Assembly (NCBI RefSeq): GCF_900099775.1 | Contig: NZ_FMTM01000004.1 | Coordinates: 124,001 to 188,000 of the forward strand | DNA: 64,000 nt | Direction: 5' to 3' | Origin: Rhizobium mongolense subsp. loessense | Lineage (GTDB): Bacteria; Pseudomonadota; Alphaproteobacteria; Rhizobiales; Rhizobiaceae | Shown: positions 34,541-43,483 of the stretch, piece by piece | Layout of the letters: each line of letters begins with the position of its first letter | Numbering within the stretch: the first letter of the stretch is position 1 | The notes under the pieces: model-generated | The model's input: the letters and a program-made list of their open reading frames with translations, nothing else | Told to the model about the DNA's origin: nothing | The model's database searches: none | Translations under genes and position numbers: made by a program

Positions 34541-35311
34541 CTAGTTGAAACTTGAGGTTTTGAGGAATTCAGCGAGCCGCTCTGTCTTCGGACTGACGAA
34601 CATTTTCTTCGGGTCGCCTTCCTCGCAGATGACGCCTTGGTTCATGAAGATGACGCGCGAGGAAACTTCGTAGGCGAAGCGCATCTCGTGGGTGACGAGC
34701 AGCATGGTCATGCCGTCGGCCGCAAGCCTCTTGATGACCTGAAGCACTTCACCGACCAGTTCGGGGTCGAGCGCAGAGGTCACCTCATCAAACAGCATCA
34801 GCCGCGGCGACATGGCGATGGCACGGGCGATCGCGACGCGCTGCTGCTGGCCGCCGGAAAGCTGACCGGGATAATGGTTCATGCGAGCGGCGAGGCCAAC
34901 GCGATCGAGCCACTTTTCGGCAATGGCGCGGGCTTCCGGCTTCGTCATTTTCTTCACCTTGACGAGGCCAAGCATAATGTTTTCAGCCGCACTCATGTGG
35001 GGGAAGAGATTGAACTGCTGAAACGCCATGCCGGTCAGCGCACGCTGGCGTGCAATTTCTTTCTCGCTTTTGCGGCGCCGGGTTACGCCTTCGACGCGAT
35101 AGCCGATCTCCTCACCGTCCAGCCTAATCGTGCCGCTTTGGAATTCTTCGAGCATGTTGATGCAGCGAAGCAAAGTCGTCTTTCCAGAGCCGGACGATCC
35201 GATGATAGAAATGACTTCGCCTTCCTGGACGCTACAATCGATGCCCTTGAGGACTTCGTGGATGCCGTAGGTCTTACGCAGACCCTTGATGTCGAGAATG
35301 GTCTTGACCAT
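34541..35311 (-). CDS. Amino acid ABC transporter ATPase (D-hydroxy amino acid locus)
   Basis: The 256-residue ATPase has Walker [11 protein letters not shown]-loop [18 protein letters not shown], signature [15 protein letters not shown], Walker [15 protein letters not shown] and [11 protein letters not shown]. Walker B has EV where most relatives have EP; the catalytic Glu is kept. Gene order ATPase-RidA-IclR on one strand suggests cotranscription. Confidence 0.92.
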   Translation of the reverse strand: MVKTILDIKGLRKTYGIHEVLKGIDCSVQEGEVISIIGSSGSGKTTLLRCINMLEEFQSGTIRLDGEEIGYRVEGVTRRRKSEKEIARQRALTGMAFQQFNLFPHMSAAENIMLGLVKVKKMTKPEARAIAEKWLDRVGLAARMNHYPGQLSGGQQQRVAIARAIAMSPRLMLFDEVTSALDPELVGEVLQVIKRLAADGMTMLLVTHEMRFAYEVSSRVIFMNQGVICEEGDPKKMFVSPKTERLAEFLKTSSFN

Positions 35312-35323
35312 TGGGGAGCCTCT

Positions 35324-35983
35324 TCAGGACGGCAGGGCGGTCTTGCGCTCGACATATTTGCCGAACTGCTCGATGCCGTAGTTGACGATGAAATAAAGAG
35401 CGCCCGCCAGGAAATAGAACTGCAGGCTCATGAAATTGCGGGAGATGATCTCCTGCGTGCGCAGGAGAAGCTCCGCCACACCGATGACAGAGAGCAGGGT
35501 CGAGGCCTTTACCATCTCGGCTGCCGTGTTCACCCAGGACGGCAAGCACTGGCGCATGGCCTGTGGCCATAGCACGGAGGTGAAGGTCTGGGTGAAGGTC
35601 AGGCCGATCGCCTTGGCGGCTTCGGTCTGTCCCTTGGGGATTGCCTGAAGGGCTCCGCGCACGATTTCGCCGACATGCGAGGAGCAGAAGATCGCAAGTG
35701 CGAGGACACCTGCCGAAAACGGCCCGAGATCAACTCCGGCGGCGGAGGAGACGTAATAGCTGGCCAGTACGAGCACGAGCACCGGCGTGCCGCGAATAAC
35801 ATCCGTATAGGCGCGGACCACTAAGCGCAAAACTGCGCCGCCGTAGACGAGCGCCAAGCCGACGAAAACGCCGAGTACGGAACCCGCGAGGATGGCCAGC
35901 AAAGAGATCGATACAGTCATGGCAAGGCCGTTCATGATGACGTATCGGGCGATCCAGAGTTGTTCGAGAAAAGTGTGAGACAT
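35324..35983 (-). CDS. Amino acid ABC transporter permease (D-hydroxy amino acid locus, 1)
   Basis: A 219-residue HisM-type permease: TDVIRGTPVLVLVLASYYVS, EAA loop GEIVRGALQAIPKGQTEAAK and AIGLTFTQTFTSVLWPQAMR, then MVKASTLLSVIGVAELLLRT. Six bases separate it from the next permease gene. About five membrane segments. Confidence 0.9.
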   Translation of the reverse strand: MSHTFLEQLWIARYVIMNGLAMTVSISLLAILAGSVLGVFVGLALVYGGAVLRLVVRAYTDVIRGTPVLVLVLASYYVSSAAGVDLGPFSAGVLALAIFCSSHVGEIVRGALQAIPKGQTEAAKAIGLTFTQTFTSVLWPQAMRQCLPSWVNTAAEMVKASTLLSVIGVAELLLRTQEIISRNFMSLQFYFLAGALYFIVNYGIEQFGKYVERKTALPS

Positions 35984-35989
35984 CCGGGC

Positions 35990-36652
35990 TTACCTCGGCA
36001 GGGCCAGACGGCCCTCGACGAAACGCATCAAGGCGGCGATGAGGAAACAGGTTGCGACATACAGGGCGGACGTGACCATCCAGGTTTCCACGACGCGGAA
36101 GCTCTCGACGTTGATCTTGCGGGCCGCAAATGTCAGCTCGGGCACGGCGATGGCGGCGGCGAGCGAAGTGTCCTTGAAGAGCGAAATGATCGTTGAAGAC
36201 AGCGACGGCAGCACGTTACGCAGCATCAGTGGAGCGATGATGGAGCTGCGGATTTGCATCCCCGTCAGGCCGATGGCGAGCCCGGCTTCGGTCAGACCTC
36301 CCGGAATTGACAATAATCCGGCCCGAAACACCTCGGCGAGATAAGCACCCGAATAGAGGGACAGAACCAGCACGAAGCTTTCCAATTTATCGAGACGGAC
36401 GCCCATCTGCGGCAGCGCGAAATAGGCAAATAGCACCAGAACGAGGATCGGCAGGTTGCGGATCACCGTGACATAGACCTGCGCTGCTGCGACCCCATAG
36501 CGGTTCTTCGACGTTAGCGCGAAGGCCGAAAAAAGACCGATAACCGCTCCAATCAGGATCGAGATCACCGCAAGGCCAAGGCTAAGCGCGAGCCCGTTCA
36601 ACAGGAAATCGAAGTTACGCCAAACGGCCGCGAAATTCAGAGTATAACCCAT
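35990..36652 (-). CDS. Amino acid ABC transporter permease (D-hydroxy amino acid locus, 2)
   Basis: A 220-residue permease with VTVIRNLPILVLVLFAYFAL, EAA loop AEVFRAGLLSIPGGLTEAGL and AIGLTGMQIRSSIIAPLMLR, followed by LFKDTSLAAAIAVPELTFAA. Strong GGGAAGG ribosome binding site before the ATG. Forms the channel with the preceding permease. Confidence 0.9.
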   Translation of the reverse strand: MGYTLNFAAVWRNFDFLLNGLALSLGLAVISILIGAVIGLFSAFALTSKNRYGVAAAQVYVTVIRNLPILVLVLFAYFALPQMGVRLDKLESFVLVLSLYSGAYLAEVFRAGLLSIPGGLTEAGLAIGLTGMQIRSSIIAPLMLRNVLPSLSSTIISLFKDTSLAAAIAVPELTFAARKINVESFRVVETWMVTSALYVATCFLIAALMRFVEGRLALPR

Positions 36653-36709
36653 GGCGTGCCTTCCCCTGAGGCTGAGGGAGCGGGAAACGGGTCCCGCTCC
36701 ACACGGCTG

Positions 36710-37552
36710 TTATTTGAATTCGACCGGGAAGCCGATCTGAGGCGGGGTTAGGTCTTTGCCGAACCAGGTTTTGAAAGATTTGGCGTAAGCGTCGAACTCA
36801 ACGCCGGTCATGGCTTCGTGCAGGGCGGTGTTGACGAAGTTCAGCCAATCCTGATCGCCGCGCTTGACGCCGCAGGCGTAGGTTTGCGGGCTCCAGCCGT
36901 AGCCGGCATCCTTGTAGCGGCCCGGATTTTGCGTCATGTACCAGGCGAGCGACGACTGGTCTGTCGCAGCGGTATCAGCGCGTCCAGATTCGAGCGCCTG
37001 ATAAATGAGGTCCACGGATTCATATTGATCCACCTTGGCCTCCGGCAAAGCAGCATGCACCATGGCCTCTGCATAGACATTTTGCAGGACCGAGACAGTG
37101 ACAGACGAGCCAGCCGCCTTCAGTGCGGCATAATCGGCATATTTTCCATCCGCTTTGAGCATCAGACCCACACCTTCGCGATAGTAAGGGATGGTGAAGG
37201 CGATCTGCTGAGCGCGTTCGCCAGTAACCGTCATGAACTGGCAGGTGATGTCGACCTTGCCGGTCGTTATGTTTGGGATGCGGGCGTCGGAGGACTGGTT
37301 CACATACTCAATCTTTTCGGGATCGCCGAAGAGCGCCTTGGCGATGATGTGGCCCATATCGACGTCGAAGCCCTGAAGCTTGTCGTCTGCGCTCTTGAAG
37401 TGCCAGGGCGCATTGGTGCTGCCTGTGCCAAGGACAAGATGGCCACGGGCAAGCACTTCGTCGAGCTTGCTGCCATCGGCGAGGACGGGCGTAGAAAACA
37501 GAGCAGTGGCGACGGCCAGCGACATCGTGCCGGCGAGGAAGGAATTGGTCAT
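36710..37552 (-). CDS. ABC transporter substrate-binding protein (D-hydroxy amino acid locus)
   Basis: The 280-residue SBP_bac_3 protein has a signal peptide ending about STPVLADG, then GHLVLGTGSTNAPWHFKSAD, GFDVDMGHIIAKALFGDPEK and RIPNITTGKVDITCQFMTVT. Mature length and order are standard. It is the first gene of the operon and is divergent from the PLP enzyme gene across a repeat-rich region. The ligand is inferred to be that enzyme's substrate. Confidence 0.9.
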   Translation of the reverse strand: MTNSFLAGTMSLAVATALFSTPVLADGSKLDEVLARGHLVLGTGSTNAPWHFKSADDKLQGFDVDMGHIIAKALFGDPEKIEYVNQSSDARIPNITTGKVDITCQFMTVTGERAQQIAFTIPYYREGVGLMLKADGKYADYAALKAAGSSVTVSVLQNVYAEAMVHAALPEAKVDQYESVDLIYQALESGRADTAATDQSSLAWYMTQNPGRYKDAGYGWSPQTYACGVKRGDQDWLNFVNTALHEAMTGVEFDAYAKSFKTWFGKDLTPPQIGFPVEFK

Positions 37553-37584
37553 CGTGTTCCCCTTGATTGACCGTTTTTCTGATA

Positions 37585-37620
37585 ATCCAATATAGCGGAC
37601 ATCTGTCTGTCTTATTGGAT
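37585..37620. promoter_or_regulatory. Inverted repeat in the divergent promoter (site 1)
   Basis: ATCCAATA (37585-37592) and TATTGGAT (37613-37620) form a perfect eight-base inverted repeat with a 20-base spacer. It lies 33 bases upstream of the binding-protein gene and may overlap its promoter. A candidate site for the IclR regulator. Confidence 0.45.
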
Positions 37621-37633
37621 TGACATATCAAGA

Positions 37634-37723
37634 GGTATGAGGAATGACTTGTCAATAGGCTCTGCCATAAAGATGAAGCGTCGATTGACGACAGGTTTCC
37701 GGCAGTGCAGCATTCCTCATACC
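37634..37723. promoter_or_regulatory. Long-spaced 13-base inverted repeat in the divergent promoter (site 2)
   Basis: GGTATGAGGAATG (37634-37646) and its exact reverse complement CATTCCTCATACC (37711-37723) are 64 bases apart, so the arms are about 77 bases (seven helical turns) centre to centre. The second arm ends 16 bases before the PLP enzyme start. This could serve a looping IclR-type repressor. Confidence 0.55.
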
Positions 37724-37739
37724 GTTCTGCGAGGCTCCC

Positions 37740-38819
37740 ATGCCCTTCTCATCTAAAGATTTGACGGCGATCGACACGCCGGCGGTGCTTATCGATCTCG
37801 ACATAGCCAAGCGGAACATCCAGCGCTTCCAGGATTATGCAGACAGGCACGGTCTGCGTGTGCGCCCGCACATCAAGACACACAAGTTGCCGGCCGTCGC
37901 AGAGATGCAGCTTGCAGCGGGCGCAATCGGCGTCACCTGCCAGAAGGTTTCCGAAGCCGAGGCGATGGTTTCCGGCAGCAACGCCATACGCGACGTCCTG
38001 ATCACCTACAACATTATAGGCGCGGCCAAGCTGGCGCGTCTCAAGGCGTTGGCCGGAAAAGTAAATCTGTCTGTCGTCGCCGATAGCCGCGCCGTCGTCG
38101 ACGGGCTCTCGGCGGCCTTCCATGGCGCGCCTGCGCCGCTGGCGGTGCTCGTTGAATGCAATACGGGCGCGGACCGCTGCGGCGTCGCGACGGTCGAGGA
38201 GGCGGAGAACCTGGCTGTCGCGATTCAGGCGGCACCCGGCCTCGTTTTCGGCGGGCTGATGACCTATCCGCCGGCAGGCGGCGAGGCGCAGGTCGAACGT
38301 TTCATGCGGCAGGCCACGAGCCGCATCAATGCGCGGGGACTGACCGTTCCGGTTGTTTCCTCAGGCGGTACGCCATCCATGATGCATGCGGCCCGGTCCC
38401 CGATAACGACGGAGTATCGCCCGGGAACCTACGTCTACAACGACAGATCGCTCGTGGCGCGTGGTGTCTGCGGTTGGGAGGACTGTGCACTGAACGTGCT
38501 CGCCACGGTGGTCTCCGTTCCCGCGCCGGATCGCGCTGTGATCGACGCCGGTTCCAAGACGCTGACCTCAGACTTGCTCGGCCTTGCAGGTTACGGTCAT
38601 GTGCTCGGACGCGACGACGTTACGATCGACCAGCTTTCGGAAGAGCATGGAAGGCTGGTCAGCACGGGCGCGATCGGCCTTGCGGTCGGCGACAACGTGC
38701 GGATCGTGCCAAATCATGTCTGCGTCGTCACCAATATGGTTGATGCGGTCATGGTGACGAGTGGCGATCGGATTGGACCGGAAATCTGGCCTGTCGTCGC
38801 GCGTGGAAAAATTGTTTGA
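37740..38819 (+). CDS. D-serine dehydratase/D-threonine aldolase-family PLP enzyme (DSD1-like)
   Basis: The 359-residue protein is of alanine-racemase-like fold type III: DTPAVLIDLDIAKRNIQRFQ, the PLP lysine in RPHIKTHK (Lys46), FGGLMTYPPAG, VVSSGGTPSM, and near the C-terminus PNHVC with metal ligands His326 and Cys328. Family members cleave D-threonine and other D-3-hydroxy amino acids or dehydrate D-serine. As I recall, the His-x-Cys metal site is found in D-serine dehydratases, while studied D-threonine aldolases have His-x-Asp, which favours dehydration here. A RidA gene in the opposing operon agrees, because D-serine dehydration yields 2-aminoacrylate. Confidence 0.83.
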   Translation: MPFSSKDLTAIDTPAVLIDLDIAKRNIQRFQDYADRHGLRVRPHIKTHKLPAVAEMQLAAGAIGVTCQKVSEAEAMVSGSNAIRDVLITYNIIGAAKLARLKALAGKVNLSVVADSRAVVDGLSAAFHGAPAPLAVLVECNTGADRCGVATVEEAENLAVAIQAAPGLVFGGLMTYPPAGGEAQVERFMRQATSRINARGLTVPVVSSGGTPSMMHAARSPITTEYRPGTYVYNDRSLVARGVCGWEDCALNVLATVVSVPAPDRAVIDAGSKTLTSDLLGLAGYGHVLGRDDVTIDQLSEEHGRLVSTGAIGLAVGDNVRIVPNHVCVVTNMVDAVMVTSGDRIGPEIWPVVARGKIV

Positions 38820-39275
38820 TAAACTGGCGGGGCACGACGTCGCCTGATGCGCGCATCCTTCCCAAAGCCAAGCCTCTTGTTTCAAGTCCTCACGAGGCCG
38901 TCCTTTCCTATGTTGGGGCTCAACCAAGCATACCGATCTAGGAGGGCATGGCGCCAATATCGCGGCTACGAGCGCCACAACACTCGCGTCGGCGCTTTAA
39001 TCCATGTCTCGTGACGAAACAGAGATCGAAGGGCGCCAGGCATTCCTCGACTTCCTTCGCCAACCCAACCAGCGACGGAAGACCGGCTCGCCAAAGCGTG
39101 CGGCGTCCGAAAGGTCGCCGCGACCAGATCCGTTGCGGCAGCTTTGCGGTCGATCTTCGACGAAGATCTCGCAAATTATTGGCATAATACACATGGCGTT
39201 TTGAAAGTTTTTATGTAAAAACATTGAGTTAGCTCACCTGCCTTCGAAGGCGCGATTAGAACTCGTGACGGAAAA
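38820..39275. other. Intergenic region before the LacI gene
   Basis: About 455 bases. Short frames on both strands (for example 38938-39192 minus) have no recognisable family. The right end holds the palindrome at 39207-39222 and presumably the LacI promoter. Confidence 0.45.
39207..39222. promoter_or_regulatory. Palindrome upstream of the LacI-family gene
   Basis: GTTTTTA-TG-TAAAAAC is a perfect seven-base inverted repeat around a TG centre, 54 bases before GTG 39276. The A/T-run arms and TG centre are similar in style to the palindrome at 48615-48630, so autoregulation by the LacI protein is plausible. Confidence 0.4.
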
Positions 39276-40313
39276 GTGGAACGCAAAGTCAATCTCAAAG
39301 ATGTCGCGCGCGATGCGGAAGTGTCTCTCAGCACGGCCTCGCACGCCCTGAACGGAACCGCCCCGCTTACGATCGAAGTGCGTGAGAGGGTTTTGAATTC
39401 AGCAAAGCGTCTGGGTTATCTCGAACGCCGAAGGAAGAGGGCGACAATCGCGGCGTTGCGCGTCTTGCTTCTTGCAATTCCCGACGATGCCGCTCCGCAA
39501 AGTGACCTCAACTTGGTGAGCTGGACGATCCTCAACGGCCTTCGGAAGGAATGTGAGCGACGCGGGATTAGAACCGTACCCTTTGTCAGCACCGGCCGGA
39601 GAATCGATGGCAATCAGGTAAGGCAGATTGCGCTTTCGGAGCGGGCTGATGGTATCGTGATCTTGAACGACGATCAGCCGGATCTCATCCGAAGCCTTGC
39701 TTCTGCCGACATGCCCGTCGTCATCATAAACGGCGAAGATCCGGCCATGCTGGTCGATACGGTCACGCCGGAAAACCGCTTCGGAGCACGGTTGGGTATC
39801 GACCATCTGCTCGCGCTTGGACATCGTCGAATTCTGCACCTGACCTGGAAGGGCCGAACGACGATCCAGCGCCGATATGACGGCTTTTCCGACGCGTTTC
39901 TTGCCGCGCAGCTTCCTGTTCTGGAGGGCATGATCCTTGAAGCTGAAGGATATGAACCCAGGCATGGCGAGGCTGCCATCAATGCGCTGCTTGATCAGGA
40001 TCCTGAAATGCGAGGGGCGACCGCGATTTTTTGCGCTGCCGACAACCTGGCGCTTGGATGCCTGAAGGCATTGGCCGATCGCGACATTCGCGTGCCGGAG
40101 GCGATTTCCGTGCTGGGATTCGATGATATCGTCCGAGGCGAGTTCAGCCGTCCGCCATTGTCGACAATCAGTGTTCCGGCCGACAGGCTCGGGGCTGCTG
40201 CCTTGTCCTTGATCGAACAGCGGCTGATCGCCAATGATCCGCATCGGCCGGCCCACCGCCTGGAACTGGGATGCCATCTCGTTTTGCGTGGCAGCATCGC
40301 GCCGCCACGCTGA
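39276..40313 (+). CDS. LacI-family transcriptional regulator
   Basis: The 345-residue protein starts with the LacI DNA-binding domain (NLKDVARDAEVSLSTASHAL, then RERVLNSAKRLGYLERRRKR) and continues with the periplasmic-binding-protein-like effector domain (ADGIVILNDDQPDLIRSLAS, RRILHLTWKGRTTIQRRYDG, ISVLGFDDIVRGEFSRPPLS). GTG 39276 is the only start giving a full domain. It converges on the transporter operon, with stops 6 bases apart. It is the obvious regulator of the pectin-type oligosaccharide genes at 40.3-49.9 kb. Confidence 0.9.
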   Translation: MERKVNLKDVARDAEVSLSTASHALNGTAPLTIEVRERVLNSAKRLGYLERRRKRATIAALRVLLLAIPDDAAPQSDLNLVSWTILNGLRKECERRGIRTVPFVSTGRRIDGNQVRQIALSERADGIVILNDDQPDLIRSLASADMPVVIINGEDPAMLVDTVTPENRFGARLGIDHLLALGHRRILHLTWKGRTTIQRRYDGFSDAFLAAQLPVLEGMILEAEGYEPRHGEAAINALLDQDPEMRGATAIFCAADNLALGCLKALADRDIRVPEAISVLGFDDIVRGEFSRPPLSTISVPADRLGAAALSLIEQRLIANDPHRPAHRLELGCHLVLRGSIAPPR

Positions 40314-40319
40314 CCGGGA

Positions 40320-41378
40320 TCACTTCATCCCGGTTCCGGCGATACCTGTGGTGATGTATTTCTGCAGAAACACGAACACGATCGTCACAGGGAGCAGGCT
40401 GAGAAAAGTCATCGCAAGGATGTAATGCCACTGCACCGAGAATTCTCCCTGAAATGCATTCAGGCCGACCTGCAGCGTAAAATTCTCGCGGCTATTGAGG
40501 ACAATAAGCGGCCAGAGGAAATCATTCCAGCGCCAAAGAACGGAGAAGATCGCCAGCACCGCCAAGGCGGGTGCCGTCAGGGGCAGAATGATGCGCCAGA
40601 AGATGCAAAATTCGCTGGCCGCATCAACGCGTGCCGCCTCAATAAGTTCATCGGGAATCGTCAGCATATATTGTCGCAGCAAAAACACGGCTGTCGGAGA
40701 GGCGATCGTCGGAAGGATGACGCCCCACAGGTTATCGGCAAGACCAACACCAACGACCACCAGATATGCCGGGACCATGACGACGGCGAGCGGGATCATC
40801 AAGGTTGAAATGATGATCACGAAAACCGTCTTGTCGCCGCGAAACCGGTATTTCGACAATGCGAAAGCTGCCATGGCATTGACCAGGAGTGTCAAAACCG
40901 TTGCGACGAACGTGACAAAGACCGAGTTCTTGAGGAAGGTCAGGAAGTTGAAACGCGTCAACGGATCGGCGTAGTTTTGTGTGGCCACGGTCAACCGCTG
41001 CACGGGTGTGATACTCTTTACATCGACGCTGACGGGCTTTTCCGGACTGACGGGGTCAACCATTTGGGCTTTGAGGCCGATACGGCGGACCATCGCCATT
41101 TCGCGCTTCTCACCGTCAATGGTGACCTGCCAAAGGCTAAGCGGCTTGTCGAACCCGGGTACAGTCTGCTCGACGGCAGCGCGGGGAAGCAGCGTCGGCG
41201 GAAACCGGGTGATCTCAGCCGCCGGCTTCAGCGAGGAAAGGCCCGCCCAGACAACGGGAACAAGCACCGCAAGGGTTCCGGTAAATAGCCAGATCCATGA
41301 CAATATGTCGGTCATATCGATGCGTCCGGCCCGGCGCGTGCGCGTGAGAAACCTGATGGGATTCATAAGGCTATTCAT
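40320..41378 (-). CDS. Carbohydrate ABC transporter permease (MalG-type) with periplasmic insertion
   Basis: From ATG 41378 (GGAG 8 bases upstream, inside the preceding gene) the 352-residue protein is a CUT1 inner-membrane permease. The EAA loop is DELIEAARVDAASEFCIFWR with ILPLTAPALAVLAIF, and the C-terminal SVQWHYILAMTFLSLLPVTI is typical. Most MalG-type proteins are about 280 residues. Here an insertion of roughly 65 residues (about 65-130) follows the first membrane segment; it is polar and includes ERTPG- and EKREMAMVRRI-like stretches, probably a periplasmic domain that could contact the binding protein. Confidence 0.88.
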   Translation of the reverse strand: MNSLMNPIRFLTRTRRAGRIDMTDILSWIWLFTGTLAVLVPVVWAGLSSLKPAAEITRFPPTLLPRAAVEQTVPGFDKPLSLWQVTIDGEKREMAMVRRIGLKAQMVDPVSPEKPVSVDVKSITPVQRLTVATQNYADPLTRFNFLTFLKNSVFVTFVATVLTLLVNAMAAFALSKYRFRGDKTVFVIIISTLMIPLAVVMVPAYLVVVGVGLADNLWGVILPTIASPTAVFLLRQYMLTIPDELIEAARVDAASEFCIFWRIILPLTAPALAVLAIFSVLWRWNDFLWPLIVLNSRENFTLQVGLNAFQGEFSVQWHYILAMTFLSLLPVTIVFVFLQKYITTGIAGTGMK

Positions 41379-41379
41379 T

Positions 41380-42375
41380 TTATGACTCCATTCGCCGGCC
41401 AAGGCGCAGCTGGATCAGCGTCAGTACCAGGAGCACCGATCCCATGAGAACCGATGCCGCGGATGCAAGGCCGAAGAGACGCAGATCGCTGCTGAAAGCC
41501 ATCTGGTAGATGTATTGCACGATAAAGCTGTTGGCGGTGCCCGGGCCACCGCCGTTCGTAAGAACCCAGGCTTCGTCGAAGATCTGGACGGACCTGATCA
41601 TCAAAAGAATCAAAACGACCAGAAGGTTCGGACCCAGCAGGGGCAGCGTGATCCTGAAAAGCGTGCGGCGCGGCGAGGCTGCATCGATTGATGCGGCTTC
41701 ATAAAGCTCCTTCGGGATGGCCTGGAGACCGGCCAGGAGGATGAGCGTGTAAAAACCCATGTGAAACCAGACGGAGACGACCACGACGAAGAAGCGCGAC
41801 CAACCGACATCCAGAAGGAAGATTTCCGGGGGTACGCCGAGCATTTGCAGGAAGGCATTAAGCAGCCCATTTCGATCAAGGAACCATTTCCAGATCAGGC
41901 CGATGACGACGGGAGACAGCAATACCGGATAGAAGAAGATTGCCCTGAAGAAGCCTCGCGCGGCAATTGCTCGATTGAGTATCAGTGCGGTGATCAGGGC
42001 GACGAGCAATGTGGCGACGACGTTGAATGCCACGAACCAAAGCGTATTCCACACTGCCGTCCAGAAAAGCGATTCCCGGCAAGTCCCCGGCCTCAGATAG
42101 TCAGCGCAGGCAAGCAGGGTGCGAAAATTGTCGAAGCCGACAAACGGCCGGTCCGACACGAACAGGTTCGTCCCGCCCGTAAAGGCGTAACCCACGGCGA
42201 TTGCGATGGGGAGGAATGTGAATATGCCGAACAGAACCAGGTTCGGTGCCAGAAACAGCCATGGCATACGTTTGCGGCCGAGCACGCGCTCCATTCCGTT
42301 TACGGGGGCCTCGACCACTCGCATGATCGTTTCGCCTGCCTGATAAAGGACCGCACCTGCCTTGAGCGTCGTCAT
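41380..42375 (-). CDS. Carbohydrate ABC transporter permease (MalF-type)
   Basis: The 331-residue protein starts at ATG 42375, 7 bases after GGGAGG. It shows six to seven membrane segments, WLFLAPNLVLFGIFTFLPIA, and the EAA loop PKELYEAASIDAASPRRTLF with RITLPLLGPNLLVVLIL. It pairs with the MalG-type permease. Gaps of one base on either side show a tight operon. Confidence 0.9.
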   Translation of the reverse strand: MTTLKAGAVLYQAGETIMRVVEAPVNGMERVLGRKRMPWLFLAPNLVLFGIFTFLPIAIAVGYAFTGGTNLFVSDRPFVGFDNFRTLLACADYLRPGTCRESLFWTAVWNTLWFVAFNVVATLLVALITALILNRAIAARGFFRAIFFYPVLLSPVVIGLIWKWFLDRNGLLNAFLQMLGVPPEIFLLDVGWSRFFVVVVSVWFHMGFYTLILLAGLQAIPKELYEAASIDAASPRRTLFRITLPLLGPNLLVVLILLMIRSVQIFDEAWVLTNGGGPGTANSFIVQYIYQMAFSSDLRLFGLASAASVLMGSVLLVLTLIQLRLGRRMES

Positions 42376-42376
42376 A

Positions 42377-43483
42377 TCACAGCCTCCCTTGGCCTTGCCG
42401 CCGGCCAAACGCCAGGCCGCTTTCGGGATCGAAGAGATGAACGCGCACAGGCATGGAGTTGATCAGGACGCGGTCACCTGGTGAAGGCGCGAAATGACCT
42501 GCCTCGTGAATGATGATCTGCTCGTCCTTTCCCTCCAGGTTGCCGTAGACATAGGTTTCGGTTCCAAGACCCTCATGATACTGGACGACGAACGGTAACC
42601 CATCTTGACTGGAGCGTGCAAAGTGCGCAGGCCTGACGCCGGCAAGCACTGCCTGGCCAACCTGGATCCCGGAAAGATCCACATCGCTGATCAGCTTGCC
42701 GCCGTTGCCGACGTCGACGATAACGCCGCTTTCACCGATACCGGCGACCTTACCCTTTATGATGTTCATGCGTGGAGAACCGAGAAAGCCTGCCACAAAA
42801 AGATTTCTCGGGTAATCAAACAATTCCAGCGGAGCGCCCACCTGCTCTACCTGTCCGCTGCGCAGCACGACGATCTTGTCGGCCATTGTCATCGCCTCGA
42901 CCTGGTCATGGGTGACGTAGATCATCGTGGTTTTGATCTCACGATGGAGTTTTGTGATTTCGGCTCGCGTCTGGACGCGCAGCGCGGCGTCGAGGTTCGA
43001 AAGCGGCTCGTCGAAGAGAAAGATGTCCGGTTCGCGCACGATTGCCCGGCCGATCGCGACGCGCTGGCGCTGCCCGCCTGAAAGTTGCTTCGGACGCCGG
43101 TCCAGATAGGGTTCGATTGCCAGCATCCTGGCCGCTTCGGCAATCCTCGCCTCGATCTCGGCGCGCTTGAACTTGAGGTTCTCCAAGCCGAAAGCGAGGT
43201 TCTTGCGAACGCTCATATGCGGATAAAGCGCATAGGACTGGAAGACCATGGCGATCTTGCGTTCGGCGGGCGAGAGCTGGCCTACGTCCCGCCCTCCGAT
43301 AGAGATTACGCCGGACGTTATGTCTTCGAGACCCGCGATGATGCGCAGCAAGGTCGACTTGCCGCATCCGGAGGGACCAACAAAAACGACGAACTCGCCA
43401 TCCTTGATATCAAGTTCGACATCATGCAGGACCTTGATGGCGCCATATGACTTGTTGACGGTGGAAAGCTTCAGTTCTGCCAT
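42377..43483 (-). CDS. Carbohydrate ABC transporter ATPase (UgpC/MsmK-type)
   Basis: The 368-residue ATPase has Walker [11 protein letters not shown]-loop MVFQSYALYPHMSVRKNL, signature [16 protein letters not shown], Walker [14 protein letters not shown] and VTHDQVEAMTMAD, followed by a C-terminal TOBE/regulatory domain (about 235-368). It overlaps the GH28 gene by 13 bases. One of two such ATPases in the window; the other is at 60.5 kb. Confidence 0.93.
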   Translation of the reverse strand: MAELKLSTVNKSYGAIKVLHDVELDIKDGEFVVFVGPSGCGKSTLLRIIAGLEDITSGVISIGGRDVGQLSPAERKIAMVFQSYALYPHMSVRKNLAFGLENLKFKRAEIEARIAEAARMLAIEPYLDRRPKQLSGGQRQRVAIGRAIVREPDIFLFDEPLSNLDAALRVQTRAEITKLHREIKTTMIYVTHDQVEAMTMADKIVVLRSGQVEQVGAPLELFDYPRNLFVAGFLGSPRMNIIKGKVAGIGESGVIVDVGNGGKLISDVDLSGIQVGQAVLAGVRPAHFARSSQDGLPFVVQYHEGLGTETYVYGNLEGKDEQIIIHEAGHFAPSPGDRVLINSMPVRVHLFDPESGLAFGRRQGQGRL

